Shown: positions 30,653-39,251 of the stretch, piece after piece | Layout: the number at the start of each line of letters is the position of its first letter | Position numbering within the stretch: the stretch's first letter is position 1 | Assembly (NCBI RefSeq): GCF_006337125.1 | Contig: NZ_CP040887.1 | Span: 1,488,001-1,552,000, forward strand | Length of the DNA: 64,000 nucleotides | Direction: 5' to 3' | Origin: Serinicoccus chungangensis | Lineage (GTDB): Bacteria > Actinomycetota > Actinomycetes > Actinomycetales > Dermatophilaceae | Notes under the pieces: generated by a model | The model's input: only the letters and a program-made list of their open reading frames with translations | The model's database searches: none | Told to the model about the DNA's origin: nothing | Translations under genes and position numbers: made by a program

Positions 30653-32043
30653 CAGCTGGCGTCCGGGACGTCGGCGGCCAGCGCGGAGGGCAGGGTGTCC
30701 CTGCGCCGCAGGTCCAGCTCGGTGACGGTGTCCTCGCCGAGCTGGTAGCGGCGTGCCGGCGGCCGGAGCGCGTCGGACAAGAGGTCCTCACCGGCGACCC
30801 GCAGCCCCGGGACCCCGTCGCCGATGAGCACGGGTGCGGTGGTGAGGTAGAGCCGGTCGACGGCCCCGGCCCGGACGAAGGCCGACACCAGCCGCCCACC
30901 CCCCTCGACGAGCACCCGGTGCAGACCCCGGGCGGCGAGCAGGTCGAGGACGGCCCGCGGTTCCATCGGTCCCGCGCCGGGCCAGCGCAGCACCTCGACG
31001 TGCTCTCCCACCGGACCGACCGGGCGGTCGCCGCCCACGACCCACAGCGTCGGTGCCGCGCCGTCGGTGAGCACCGCGGCCTCGGTGGGGGTCACGCCCC
31101 GCGGGTCCAGCACCACGCGGACGGGATGCGGCCCGGTCACCGCGCGGACGGTGAGACGGGGGTCGTCGCAGGCGACGGTGGCCGCGCCCACGACGACGGC
31201 GTCCACGAGGGCGCGCAGCCGGTGGAGGTGCTCCCGGTCCTGCTCGCCGGTGACGAAGGCGGCGTCCCCGGTCCGGGTGGCGATGAAGCCGTCGAGGCTC
31301 TGGCCGAGCTGCGCCAGCACCACGGGTCCGTCCGCGCGGTTGAGGTCGCCGTAGCGCTGCCCCAGGTCGCCGGTGGCGGGGATGTGCCCGGCGAGCAGCT
31401 GCTCCCACTCGTCCTGGTCGGCCTCGTCGTGCCCCATGCGCGCCCGTTTGGTGGCCAGGTAGAAGGCGTTCTCCTCGCGGTCCGGCACGACGAGCGGCAC
31501 CCGCTCCACGACCTCGATGCCGAGGGCGCTCAGGGCCTCCTCCTTGGCCGGGTTGGACGACAGCAGCCGGACGCGTCGCATCCCGAGGTCGAGCAGCATC
31601 GCGGCGCAGTGGTCGTAGGTGCGGGCGTCCGCGGGGTGGCCGAGGGCGAGGTTGGCGTCGACGGTGTCGACCCCCTGGTCCTGCAGGGCGTAGGCCCGCA
31701 GCTTCTCCCCGAGTCCGATCGCGCGGCCCTCGTGACCGCGGGCGTAGACCACGGCCCCCCGCCCTGTGCGGGCCAGGAGGTGCAGCGCCTGCTGGAGCTG
31801 CTCGCCGCAGTCGCAGCGGCGCGACCCCAGCGCGTCCCCGGTGAGGCACTCGGAGTGCACCCGCACCAGGGGCGGCGGGAGGTCGGGGCCGTCGTCGTCC
31901 CGGACGCCGAGGCTGAGGACGACGTGGTCCAGCCCTGTGTCGTCGCGGTATGCCGTCATCCGGAAGGTCGCGTGGTCGGTCGGGAGGCGGGTGTCGGCCA
32001 CCCGTTCGACCCGGCGCGGTGCGGTACTCGCCTGCTCACCCAT
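30652..32043 (-). CDS. GTP cyclohydrolase II (RibA) fused to RibD_C-type pyrimidine reductase
   Basis: In this 463-residue fusion, residues about 20-210 are GTP cyclohydrolase II: zinc cysteines C66, C77 and C79 in HSECLTGDALGSRRCDCG, YARGHEGRAIGL, LRAYALQDQG and DARTYDHCA. Tyr118 aligns with the conserved tyrosine of the E. coli enzyme. Residues about 240-460 are a RibD reductase domain (LAQLGQSLDGFIATRTGD, VDAVVVGAATVACDDPRLTVR, RVLVEGGGRLVSAFVRAGAVD). The deaminase half of RibD and RibB are absent, so it is not the usual riboflavin enzyme set. It heads a seven-gene operon, implying a GTP-derived precursor for that pathway. ATG 32043 has GGAGG and a CATAAT -10 just upstream. Confidence 0.88.
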   Translation of the reverse strand: MGEQASTAPRRVERVADTRLPTDHATFRMTAYRDDTGLDHVVLSLGVRDDDGPDLPPPLVRVHSECLTGDALGSRRCDCGEQLQQALHLLARTGRGAVVYARGHEGRAIGLGEKLRAYALQDQGVDTVDANLALGHPADARTYDHCAAMLLDLGMRRVRLLSSNPAKEEALSALGIEVVERVPLVVPDREENAFYLATKRARMGHDEADQDEWEQLLAGHIPATGDLGQRYGDLNRADGPVVLAQLGQSLDGFIATRTGDAAFVTGEQDREHLHRLRALVDAVVVGAATVACDDPRLTVRAVTGPHPVRVVLDPRGVTPTEAAVLTDGAAPTLWVVGGDRPVGPVGEHVEVLRWPGAGPMEPRAVLDLLAARGLHRVLVEGGGRLVSAFVRAGAVDRLYLTTAPVLIGDGVPGLRVAGEDLLSDALRPPARRYQLGEDTVTELDLRRRDTLPSALAADVPDAS

Positions 32044-32050
32044 CCTCCAC

Positions 32051-32056
32051 ATTATG
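32051..32056 (-). promoter_or_regulatory. -10 element CATAAT for the seven-gene operon
   Basis: On the minus strand CATAAT is followed by seven bases (including GGAGG) and ATG 32043. The transcript would be leaderless or nearly so. The gap to the divergent gene is only 83 bp, too short for an FMN riboswitch. Confidence 0.5.
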
Positions 32057-32126
32057 GTCGTGACCGGCGAACTTCTCCTGCGGAGGAGGGAGCAGGTGCC
32101 GACGACGAAGGACGGAGGTGGGACAG

Positions 32127-32714
32127 GTGACAGGCTGGGTCCGTCGGGGCTCCGAGGGTCGGAGCCGCAAGGAGCCGGTGCCGATGGCGGTCGCGGACGA
32201 GGTCGAGTCCCTCGCGGGGCGGGCCGTGGGCGGGGTGTCCGACGCCTGGGCGCTGCTCGCCGTCCGCGTGGTCCGACGGCTCTGGATCCCCTGCCTCGTC
32301 CTGGGCGTGGCGTGGGTGGTGTGGACCGGCACGACCCAGGACGCCTCCGAGCTGCACCTGGCGACGGTGTCGGAGATCGTCGGGGCACTGCTCAGCCCGT
32401 TCGTGGGGGTGGTGCTGGCGCTCGGGCTGCGGGTGGCCTCGACGGCGCTCGGTGTCGTGGCGGCCGTGCCGGTCGCCCGCAGGGACCTTTGGCACGCGCG
32501 CCGCCGGATGAGCTCCGGCGTGCCGCACATCGTCTCGGTCGCCATCGGGTTGCGGTGGCTGCGGGCGACGACGGCGGCGCGCGACGTGGCGCTGTCGCGG
32601 CTGCACCCCCGGTTCGCCCGGACGATGCTCCTCGTCGACCGCCTCGAGACCGCCCTCGTCCCGGTGGCGGTGCTGGTGCTCGTCGTGGTGGTCGCGGTGT
32701 CGCCCGCGTCCTGA
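32127..32714 (+). CDS. hypothetical membrane protein
   Basis: The 195-residue protein has hydrophobic helices at about 50-68, 83-118 (possibly two) and 174-192, with a basic loop containing ARRDLWHARRRMSSGVPH. I do not recognise a family. Start is uncertain: GTG 32127 has GGAGG eight bases before it, and ATG 32184 (MAVADEVESL) has a weaker GGAGC. It is divergent from the RibA fusion operon with an 83-bp gap and convergent to the HAD gene. It could be regulated with the operon, but nothing shows it takes part. Confidence 0.6.
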   Translation: MTGWVRRGSEGRSRKEPVPMAVADEVESLAGRAVGGVSDAWALLAVRVVRRLWIPCLVLGVAWVVWTGTTQDASELHLATVSEIVGALLSPFVGVVLALGLRVASTALGVVAAVPVARRDLWHARRRMSSGVPHIVSVAIGLRWLRATTAARDVALSRLHPRFARTMLLVDRLETALVPVAVLVLVVVVAVSPAS

Positions 32715-32742
32715 TCCGCGCGCCCGGCGGGTGTGCCGGGTG

Positions 32743-33420
32743 TCAGGGCGGGGGGACGAGGGCGCCGACCTCGGCCACCGCGGCCACGGCACCCGCGTCC
32801 AGGAGGTCCCGCCGTCGGCCGGCGTCCTCGGCCACCCCGACGACGGCGACCCCGGCCGCGCGGCCGGCCTGCACGTCGGTGACGGAGTCCCCGAGGAAGA
32901 CCGCCTCCCCGGGCCGGGCCCCGAGCCGCCGCATCGCCCGCAGCAGCAGGTCCGGGGCCGGCTTGAGGTCGTCCACCCGACCCGCGGACCGCCCGACCAC
33001 CAGCAGGCGGTCGCCGGTCCCGGCCCGCTCGCGGTCCAGGACGGCCGCCACGACCTCAGGGGTGTTGTTGGTGACGACGGCGAGGTGCGCACCACGGCCC
33101 AGGGTCCGGTCGACGAGGGCCAGCGCGCCGGCGCGCGGAGGCACCCGGGATGCCGCGTCGAGCTCGAGCCCGGTGACGAGGGCCTCCAGCGGGACGAGCA
33201 GCCGGGGCGCGTGCTCGCCCACCAGGCGCAGACACTGCACGTGGTCCGCCTCACCCTCCAGCAGCTGCGCCAGCCCCGGCCCTCCGAGACTCTGCGCCTC
33301 GGCGCGCAGCCGGTCACCGAGCTCCGCCCAGGACGCGCCGGGGAACAGCCGGGCGAGCGGGCCGTCGAAGTCGACGAGCAGGGTCCGGGCGTCCTCCACG
33401 AGGCGGCGTGCGGTCTCCAC
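32743..33420 (-). CDS. HAD-superfamily hydrolase (phosphatase-like)
   Basis: The 225-residue HAD protein has motif I LLVDFDGPLARL (nucleophile and acid Asp), motif II VVTNN, motif III lysine in DDLKPAPDLL, and motif IV GDSVTD. The helical cap lies between motifs I and II (about 25-95). This is the phosphoglycolate/beta-phosphoglucomutase-like subclass and is cytoplasmic. Substrate cannot be read from sequence. It is divergent from the MFS gene, with 100 bp between. Confidence 0.85.
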   Translation of the reverse strand: METARRLVEDARTLLVDFDGPLARLFPGASWAELGDRLRAEAQSLGGPGLAQLLEGEADHVQCLRLVGEHAPRLLVPLEALVTGLELDAASRVPPRAGALALVDRTLGRGAHLAVVTNNTPEVVAAVLDRERAGTGDRLLVVGRSAGRVDDLKPAPDLLLRAMRRLGARPGEAVFLGDSVTDVQAGRAAGVAVVGVAEDAGRRRDLLDAGAVAAVAEVGALVPPP

Positions 33421-33508
33421 CCCGGCGACCCTACCCAGGCCGTCCCGAGGCCCTGCCGCCAGCGGTGCCGACCCGTCCGCGCGCCTCCCCGCCCCACCGT
33501 CCCGCTGC

Positions 33509-33514
33509 TAGATT
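33509..33514 (+). promoter_or_regulatory. -10 element TAGATT, leaderless start of MFS gene
   Basis: TAGATT plus six bases leads to ATG 33521, with no ribosome binding site. Confidence 0.55.
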
Positions 33515-33520
33515 CTGCGG

Positions 33521-34696
33521 ATGGCTGGGGCGCCGCCAGAGGGCGCGCCGTCGGGTGGTCGTCTCCTGACGGGGGCCTTCGTCGCTCTCGTCCTCGCTGA
33601 GCTCGCCTACTTCGTCGGCATCGGGGCCCTCATCCCGCTCGTCCCCCTCTACGCCGCCGACCGGCTGGACGCGGGGCCCCTCGCCGTGGGTCTGACCGTC
33701 GCCGCCTTCAGCCTCACCGCCCTCGTGCTCCGGCCGGCGGCAGGACGCGTGGTCGACCGCTGGGGCCCCCGACGACCGTTCGTCGCGGGGGCCCTGCTCC
33801 TGTCCGCGGTGCTGCTCGCCCACACGCTGGCCGGCTCCCTGGCCGTCCTCCTCGCCCTGCGGGTGCTCACCGGGGCGGCCGAGGCGGTGGTCTTCGTCGC
33901 CGGGATGCCGGCGCTGCTCGACATCACCCCCGCGGCGCGACGCGGGGAGGCGCTGAGCTACAGCTCGCTGTCGCTGTTCCTCGGGATCGCGGTCGGCCCC
34001 GCCATCGGCGAGACCCTGCTGGGGCTGGGCGGCTACCGCACCGCCTGGTCCGGGGTGGCGGTCCTCGGCCTCCTCGCGGCGCTCGTCGGCGCCGCCCTGC
34101 CGGACACCCCCGCGGGCGCCTCAGCAGCTGGACCGACGGCGCTGTTCCCGCCCCCGGTGCGGCTCCCGGGGCTCGCCTTCGCGGTGGGGGTCGCCGGCTC
34201 GGCAGGCTTCCTCGGCTTCGTGGCGCTGCGGGCCCGCGAGGTCGGTCTCGAGGGAGCCGCGTGGCCGCTGGCCGTGTACGGCGGCGTCGTGGTGGTCGGC
34301 CGGCTGCTGCTCGCCCGGCTCACCGACCGGTATGCCGCTGCCCGGCTCTCCGCGCTCGCCCTCGGCCTCACCGGGGCCGGCCTGCTGCTCCTGGGCACCG
34401 GCCGGGGCGCCGTGGCCTTCGGGGCGGGGACCGTCGTGCTCGCGCTGGGGGCGGTGCTGCTGACCCCGGCCTTCTTCCGGGTGCTCACCGACCGTCTGCC
34501 GGCCGACCGTCCGGGGGCGGTGGGGGCGACCTTCGGGGTGCTGGTGGACGTCGGGCTGGGGGCGGGGCCGGTCGTCCTGGGGCTCCTGGCGCAGGGCCTG
34601 GGGTTGCCCGGTGCCTTCACGGTGCTGGGGTGCGCGGCCGCCCTGGGGATCCTGCTCCTCACGCCCGGGAGTGCGGGCACCCGCCTCCCGAGGTGA
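33521..34696 (+). CDS. MFS transporter
   Basis: The 391-residue protein has 12 predicted helices in two sets of six. The MFS loop 2-3 motif appears as GRVVDRWGPRRPFVAGALL (residues about 68-86) and its weaker repeat as ARLTDRYAAARLSALAL in the second half. There is no soluble extension. The family exports drugs or sugars by proton exchange; substrate unknown. It is a single gene with a leaderless start, facing away from the HAD gene. The octamer GGTATGCC at 34329 encodes Arg-Tyr-Ala in the C-terminal half. Confidence 0.87.
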   Translation: MAGAPPEGAPSGGRLLTGAFVALVLAELAYFVGIGALIPLVPLYAADRLDAGPLAVGLTVAAFSLTALVLRPAAGRVVDRWGPRRPFVAGALLLSAVLLAHTLAGSLAVLLALRVLTGAAEAVVFVAGMPALLDITPAARRGEALSYSSLSLFLGIAVGPAIGETLLGLGGYRTAWSGVAVLGLLAALVGAALPDTPAGASAAGPTALFPPPVRLPGLAFAVGVAGSAGFLGFVALRAREVGLEGAAWPLAVYGGVVVVGRLLLARLTDRYAAARLSALALGLTGAGLLLLGTGRGAVAFGAGTVVLALGAVLLTPAFFRVLTDRLPADRPGAVGATFGVLVDVGLGAGPVVLGLLAQGLGLPGAFTVLGCAAALGILLLTPGSAGTRLPR

Positions 34697-34746
34697 CACC
34701 GGCCCCCGGCTCCAGCGGGTGCCCGGACGTAAATTCACGCAAACCC

Positions 34747-34776
34747 TTGTAAGCCCCCGATGGCGTGACCTATACC
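34747..34776 (+). promoter_or_regulatory. promoter of the secreted dehydrogenase-like gene
   Basis: -35 TTGTAA (34747-34752), an 18-bp spacer and -10 TATACC (34771-34776). A degenerate operator-like CGCAAACCCTTGTAAG overlaps the -35. Confidence 0.6.
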
Positions 34777-34790
34777 TGTCAGGGCAAGGA

Positions 34791-34804
34791 CGCAAACGTT
34801 TACG
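34791..34804. promoter_or_regulatory. LacI-type operator
   Basis: CGCAAACGTTTACG is palindromic at 12 of 14 positions with the LacI-family central CG. It lies just downstream of the predicted transcription start. The core matches the operator before the ABC transporter at 41360, so the LacI regulator at 40183 probably controls both. Confidence 0.7.
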
Positions 34805-34819
34805 CACAGAGGAGAGACA

Positions 34820-37800
34820 ATGACGTCACGGCTCCGACCACTCCCGTCCCGGAGATGGACAGCCCTCACGCTCGCGGCGACGGTCGGCTTCACCGGCCTG
34901 GCCCCCGCCGCCCTCGCGGTCTCACCGGCCACGCAGGAGGCCGGTGCGACGGACCAGCAGGCCGCCGACTTCACCGCCCTGCTCGACTTCGAGACCTACA
35001 CGCCCGGGCCGCTGGACGGCCAGGACGGATGGGTGGGCTCGGCCGCGGCCTCCGTGGTCCAGGACCCGCTCAACCAGAACAACTTCGTGGGCCAGCTCAA
35101 CGGGCCCGGTGAGAAGACCTACCGGGAGATCCCGGCCATCGAGGACGGCGACACCGGCACGTTGTTCTTCCGCTTCCTGCGCACCGAGACGGTCGACACC
35201 TCCTTCGGGATCACCGACGTCGACGTGCCTGGCACCTACACCGACAGCCGCGCCTACGTGAACAACCAGAACGACGACATCCTGCGGGCCCGCGACGGAG
35301 GGGCGTTCGCGTCCGTCGGCACGTGGGGCCGGGACTCCTGGCAGTGCGTCTGGATCGTCGCCGACAACGCGACCGACGAGGTCGCCGTCTACAGCCAGGG
35401 CGGCCCCTACGAGGAGCAGACCCGGCTGCCGGAGGGTGCCGAGGAGCAGTTCGACTTCCGGGTGCCGGTCTCGGGGGCCCTCGACCGCTTCTTCTGGATC
35501 AACGGCTCGCGCAGCCCCGGCGACCTCTACCTCGACGACGTGGGCATCGACACCGCGGGGGAGAACCTCGCCATCCCCAGTGGCAACCCCGCCGACTGCG
35601 AGGCCGGGGAGATCCCCGAGCAGCCGCTGCTGAACCCGCTGCCCGACCCCGAGCCGTCCGTCCTGGGCATCGAGGTGGAGGAGCTCGTCCAGCTCCCGGA
35701 GTCGTCCACGACCCCGGCCGCGAGCGACCAGCGCCTCATCCGGCACAACCGGATCACCCACCTCGACGAGATCCCTGACGGCTCCGGCCGGCTCGCGATC
35801 CCGGACATGAACGAGATGCTCTACCTGGTCGACAAGGAGACGGGGGACTACAGCCCCTACCTCAACGTCCGCGACCAGTTCGTCGACAACTTCCACAACC
35901 ACGCCGGCCTGGGCACCGGCTTCGGCTTCGTCGAGCACCACCCGGAGTATGCCGAGAACGGCATCTTCTACACGGTGCACACCGAGGCGGGCAGCGCGCT
36001 CACCGAGGACGAGCCGGACTTCCCCGCCTTCGGCGGCACGGGCTACCACAGCGTCGTGACCGAGTGGACGGCCGACGACCCCGCCGCGGACGTCTTCTCC
36101 GGCACGAGCCGCGAGCTGATGCGCGTCCCGTTCGCGGGCCGCGTGCACACGCTGCAGCAGATCGCCTTCAACCCGACCGTCGCCCCGGGCGACCCCGACT
36201 ACGGGATGCTCTACATCCTCTCCGGTGACGGCGGCAACGGTGTCGGGAACGACAACCCGCAGGACCTCGCCACGCCGCACGGCAAGATCTTCCGGATCGA
36301 CCCGATGGGCGACGACAGCAGCAACGGCCAGTACGGCATCCCCGCCGACAACCCGTTCGTCGACACCGAGGGAGCGCTCGGCGAGATCTACGCCGTCGGG
36401 ATGCGCGACCCGCACCGCATCAGCTGGGACCCCGAGGGCGACCACACGATGTACCTCGGGCACATCGGCGAGTGGCAGGTCGAGTCGGTGTATGCCGTGG
36501 AGCCGGGCGACAACTTCGGCTGGTCGGACCGCGAGGGACCGTTCGTGGCGCAGAACCGGCAGATCTTCCCGCTGCCCGAGGACGACGCCGAGCAGTTCGA
36601 CTTCACCTACCCGGTGGCGGCCTACGACCACAACCGCGACCCCGGGCAGACCGGTGACGCGGGCGTGGCGCTGAACGGCGGCTTCGTCTACCGCGGCGAC
36701 ATCGAGGAGCTCCAGGGCAAGTACCTCTTCACGGACCTGGTCCGGGGCTGGGTGCTGTCCACCGAGGAGGACGAGATGGTCCGCAACGACGGGGACCCCG
36801 AGGACCTCGCCGAGATCGAGCAGCTCAAGGTCTTCGCCGACGGCGAGGAGACCACCTTCGCCGAGCTCGTCGGTGACAGCCGGGTCGACCTCCGGTTCGG
36901 CTCCGACGCCGACGGCGAGCTCTACCTCGTCTCGAAGGCCGACGGCAAGGTCTGGGAGGTGACCGGCGCCCGCGAGGACGTCCTGTCCTCCCCCTTCGTC
37001 CTGGAGGACATCGCCGCCGACGTCGTGGCCCGCTACGACTTCGACCACCCGGTCGAGGGCGACGCCACGAAGGAGGCCGACCAGGGCCCGTCCGGGACCG
37101 ACATCGACCTCGTCAACGGCGGGGTGGAGATGCGGGTGGCCGACGCGGCCTACCCCGGTGCCGGTGAGGCGCTGCAGACGCAGCAGCTCAGCCCGGACCA
37201 GGCCTCGAACGACGACTGGAAGGCCGGGATCTACGACGCCGACGGCGTGCAGAGCCTGTCCCGCTTCGGCGGGGCCGAGCAGACGACGGTGATGGGGTGG
37301 TTCAAGCCCACCGGCGAGCTGCCGGCGCCGAACTCCAACACCACCGACCCGGACGACCGCTACAACGCGATCGGCCTGGCCGGCGTGCTGTCCGGCGACT
37401 CCGACGGGCACGGTGTTCGCGCGCTCCTCGAGGTCATCGACGTGGGCGGCGAGCAGAAGCTCGTCGCGCTCGGCCGGCGGGTCGACGGGGCGAGCTCGTG
37501 GACCTATGCGGCGGACCTGCCCTGGGACGAGATCCTGGAGCAGGGCGAGTGGGTCCACCTGGCCGCGACCTTCGACTTCGTCGAGGGCGAGATGGCGCTC
37601 TACATGAACGGTGAGCCCCTCGAGGGCGACTACACCGCCGCCAACCGGTGGGGCTCGGGCGCCACGTCCGACACCGACCCCGCCGGCATCAAGATCGGCG
37701 GCAGCTTCCCGCAGGACACGCAGGAGCGCAACCCCTGCGACTGCCGGATGGACGACCTGATGTTCCTCGACTCGGTGCCCACCGCCGAGCAGATGGCGGC

Positions 37801-39079
37801 CCAGTACGCCCTGTTCGAGGTGCCCGAGGAGCAGCCGGTGTTCGACCCGGGCTGCACGCCTGGTGACACGGTGATCACCGACGTCATGGACGCCTCGGAC
37901 TGGGCTCCGCGGACCCCCGAGAAGTGGGAGTTCCCCGGGGACGCGGTGGTGCTGGCCGAGGCCGGCGACAACCCGGACGACGGCATCCGCCGCCCGTTCG
38001 AGTACGCCGTGCTCACCGAGGGCCCGGAGCTGGGCTCGGTGGTGATGGACGCGCAGGTGCGGCTCGACGAGCCGGTGTCGGTCAACAACAGGGACGTGAT
38101 CCTCGTCTTCGGCTACCAGTCGGACACGGAGTACTACTACGCGCACCTGTCGCAGGACAACACCATCTACGCGCACAACGGCATCTTCAAGGTGGACGGC
38201 GCCGACCGGGAGCGGATCGACGACCAGTGGGACGGCACCATCGGTGCCCCGCCCGCGGTCACCGACGACGCCTGGCACGACGTGCGCCTGGTGCACTGTG
38301 CGGACACCGGCAGGATCGCCGTCTTCCTGGACGGCCTGGAGCGGCCGCTGCTCACCGCCACGGACGACACCTTCGGCTCCGGCCGGGTCGGCTTCGGCTC
38401 GTTCGACAACGTGGGCCGCATCCGCGGCGTCACCGTCACGGGTGACAGCGCCGAGGTCCCCGTGGTGCAGCCGAGCGTGACCATCACCGGCGGTGGCGGC
38501 GAGGTCTCGACCGACGAGACCGTCGACGTGACCGGCGAGGCCGACCCCGGGAGCACCGGCTGGCGTGAGGGCGAGGAGTCGGTGTACGCCGAGCTCCAGG
38601 ACTCCTCGGGCCGCAAGGTCGTGGGCCGGGAGGTCCCGGTCACCGACGGCACCTTCGCCACCTCGTTCGACGTCTCCGGGTTCGACCCCGGTGACTACAC
38701 GATCAAGGTGTCGGTCCGGTCCCAGGGTCACGGCAACGCCTCGGACACCGCCCCGGTGAGGCTGGTCGCCCCGGCCGTCCCCACCGACGAGGTGGATCTG
38801 CGGGTGTCGGTCGACGCCCAGTGCTCCAACAAGACCGCCGTGGTCGCGGTGCACGTCGTCAACGAGGACGGTCACCGGGTGGACATCCGGGCCACCACCG
38901 CCTTCGGCGACAAGAAGTGGACCAACGTCAAGGACGGCAAGGCGGTCTACCACGCCTTCCGCTCCGGGGAGGGCTCCCTGGAGGCCGGCACCGTCACGGT
39001 CGCGGGCTACGCCTTCTACGACGGCGTGGGCCACTACGAGCGCTACGAGGTCGAGCACGAGGAGGTGAGCTGCTCCTGA
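34820..39079 (+). CDS. secreted multidomain glucose/sorbosone-dehydrogenase-like protein with LamG-type domains
   Basis: The 1419-residue exported protein has a signal peptide (about 1-33, basic then ALTLAATVGFTGLAPAALA) and an N-terminal beta-sandwich (about 50-255). A six-bladed GSDH/PQQ-sugar-dehydrogenase-like propeller follows (about 320-715, NHAGLGTGFGFVEHHPEY, TPHGKIFRIDP, GMRDPHRISWDPEG), then a LamG domain (about 735-1000). A second concanavalin-like domain (about 1015-1210) resembles DUF1080 proteins, with an Ig-like domain (1218-1316) and a C-terminal beta-domain (1322-1419) after it. No LPxTG or membrane anchor is seen, so it is released. Promoter and LacI operator tie it to the transporter cluster. 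It likely oxidises or binds a carbohydrate outside the cell; cofactor and substrate are unproven. Confidence 0.8.
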   Translation: MTSRLRPLPSRRWTALTLAATVGFTGLAPAALAVSPATQEAGATDQQAADFTALLDFETYTPGPLDGQDGWVGSAAASVVQDPLNQNNFVGQLNGPGEKTYREIPAIEDGDTGTLFFRFLRTETVDTSFGITDVDVPGTYTDSRAYVNNQNDDILRARDGGAFASVGTWGRDSWQCVWIVADNATDEVAVYSQGGPYEEQTRLPEGAEEQFDFRVPVSGALDRFFWINGSRSPGDLYLDDVGIDTAGENLAIPSGNPADCEAGEIPEQPLLNPLPDPEPSVLGIEVEELVQLPESSTTPAASDQRLIRHNRITHLDEIPDGSGRLAIPDMNEMLYLVDKETGDYSPYLNVRDQFVDNFHNHAGLGTGFGFVEHHPEYAENGIFYTVHTEAGSALTEDEPDFPAFGGTGYHSVVTEWTADDPAADVFSGTSRELMRVPFAGRVHTLQQIAFNPTVAPGDPDYGMLYILSGDGGNGVGNDNPQDLATPHGKIFRIDPMGDDSSNGQYGIPADNPFVDTEGALGEIYAVGMRDPHRISWDPEGDHTMYLGHIGEWQVESVYAVEPGDNFGWSDREGPFVAQNRQIFPLPEDDAEQFDFTYPVAAYDHNRDPGQTGDAGVALNGGFVYRGDIEELQGKYLFTDLVRGWVLSTEEDEMVRNDGDPEDLAEIEQLKVFADGEETTFAELVGDSRVDLRFGSDADGELYLVSKADGKVWEVTGAREDVLSSPFVLEDIAADVVARYDFDHPVEGDATKEADQGPSGTDIDLVNGGVEMRVADAAYPGAGEALQTQQLSPDQASNDDWKAGIYDADGVQSLSRFGGAEQTTVMGWFKPTGELPAPNSNTTDPDDRYNAIGLAGVLSGDSDGHGVRALLEVIDVGGEQKLVALGRRVDGASSWTYAADLPWDEILEQGEWVHLAATFDFVEGEMALYMNGEPLEGDYTAANRWGSGATSDTDPAGIKIGGSFPQDTQERNPCDCRMDDLMFLDSVPTAEQMAAQYALFEVPEEQPVFDPGCTPGDTVITDVMDASDWAPRTPEKWEFPGDAVVLAEAGDNPDDGIRRPFEYAVLTEGPELGSVVMDAQVRLDEPVSVNNRDVILVFGYQSDTEYYYAHLSQDNTIYAHNGIFKVDGADRERIDDQWDGTIGAPPAVTDDAWHDVRLVHCADTGRIAVFLDGLERPLLTATDDTFGSGRVGFGSFDNVGRIRGVTVTGDSAEVPVVQPSVTITGGGGEVSTDETVDVTGEADPGSTGWREGEESVYAELQDSSGRKVVGREVPVTDGTFATSFDVSGFDPGDYTIKVSVRSQGHGNASDTAPVRLVAPAVPTDEVDLRVSVDAQCSNKTAVVAVHVVNEDGHRVDIRATTAFGDKKWTNVKDGKAVYHAFRSGEGSLEAGTVTVAGYAFYDGVGHYERYEVEHEEVSCS

Positions 39080-39104
39080 CCCGGCACTGACCTGCCCCTG
39101 ACAT

Positions 39105-39143
39105 GCCCCCGGTGGTGGTGCTCCGCCCACCACCACCGGGGGC
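39105..39143 (+). terminator. strong terminator hairpin, 16-bp perfect stem
   Basis: GCCCCCGGTGGTGGTG (39105-39120) and CACCACCACCGGGGGC (39128-39143) pair perfectly around a seven-base loop, 26 bp after the secreted-protein stop. No T-run follows. Confidence 0.85.
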
Positions 39144-39251
39144 CTCGGTGCGTCGGTCGGGGGTGCCGGGAGGGCGTGGGGTGGCTCGGGAGCCCGTCCC
39201 GAGCAGGGAGGATGGGGGGATGACTGCTCCCGCGACCCACGCCCGCCCCCG

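Noticed and set aside
32044..32126. FMN riboswitch upstream of the RibA fusion
   Set aside because: The gap is 83 bp, has no RFN-element stems, and the promoter gives an almost leaderless transcript.
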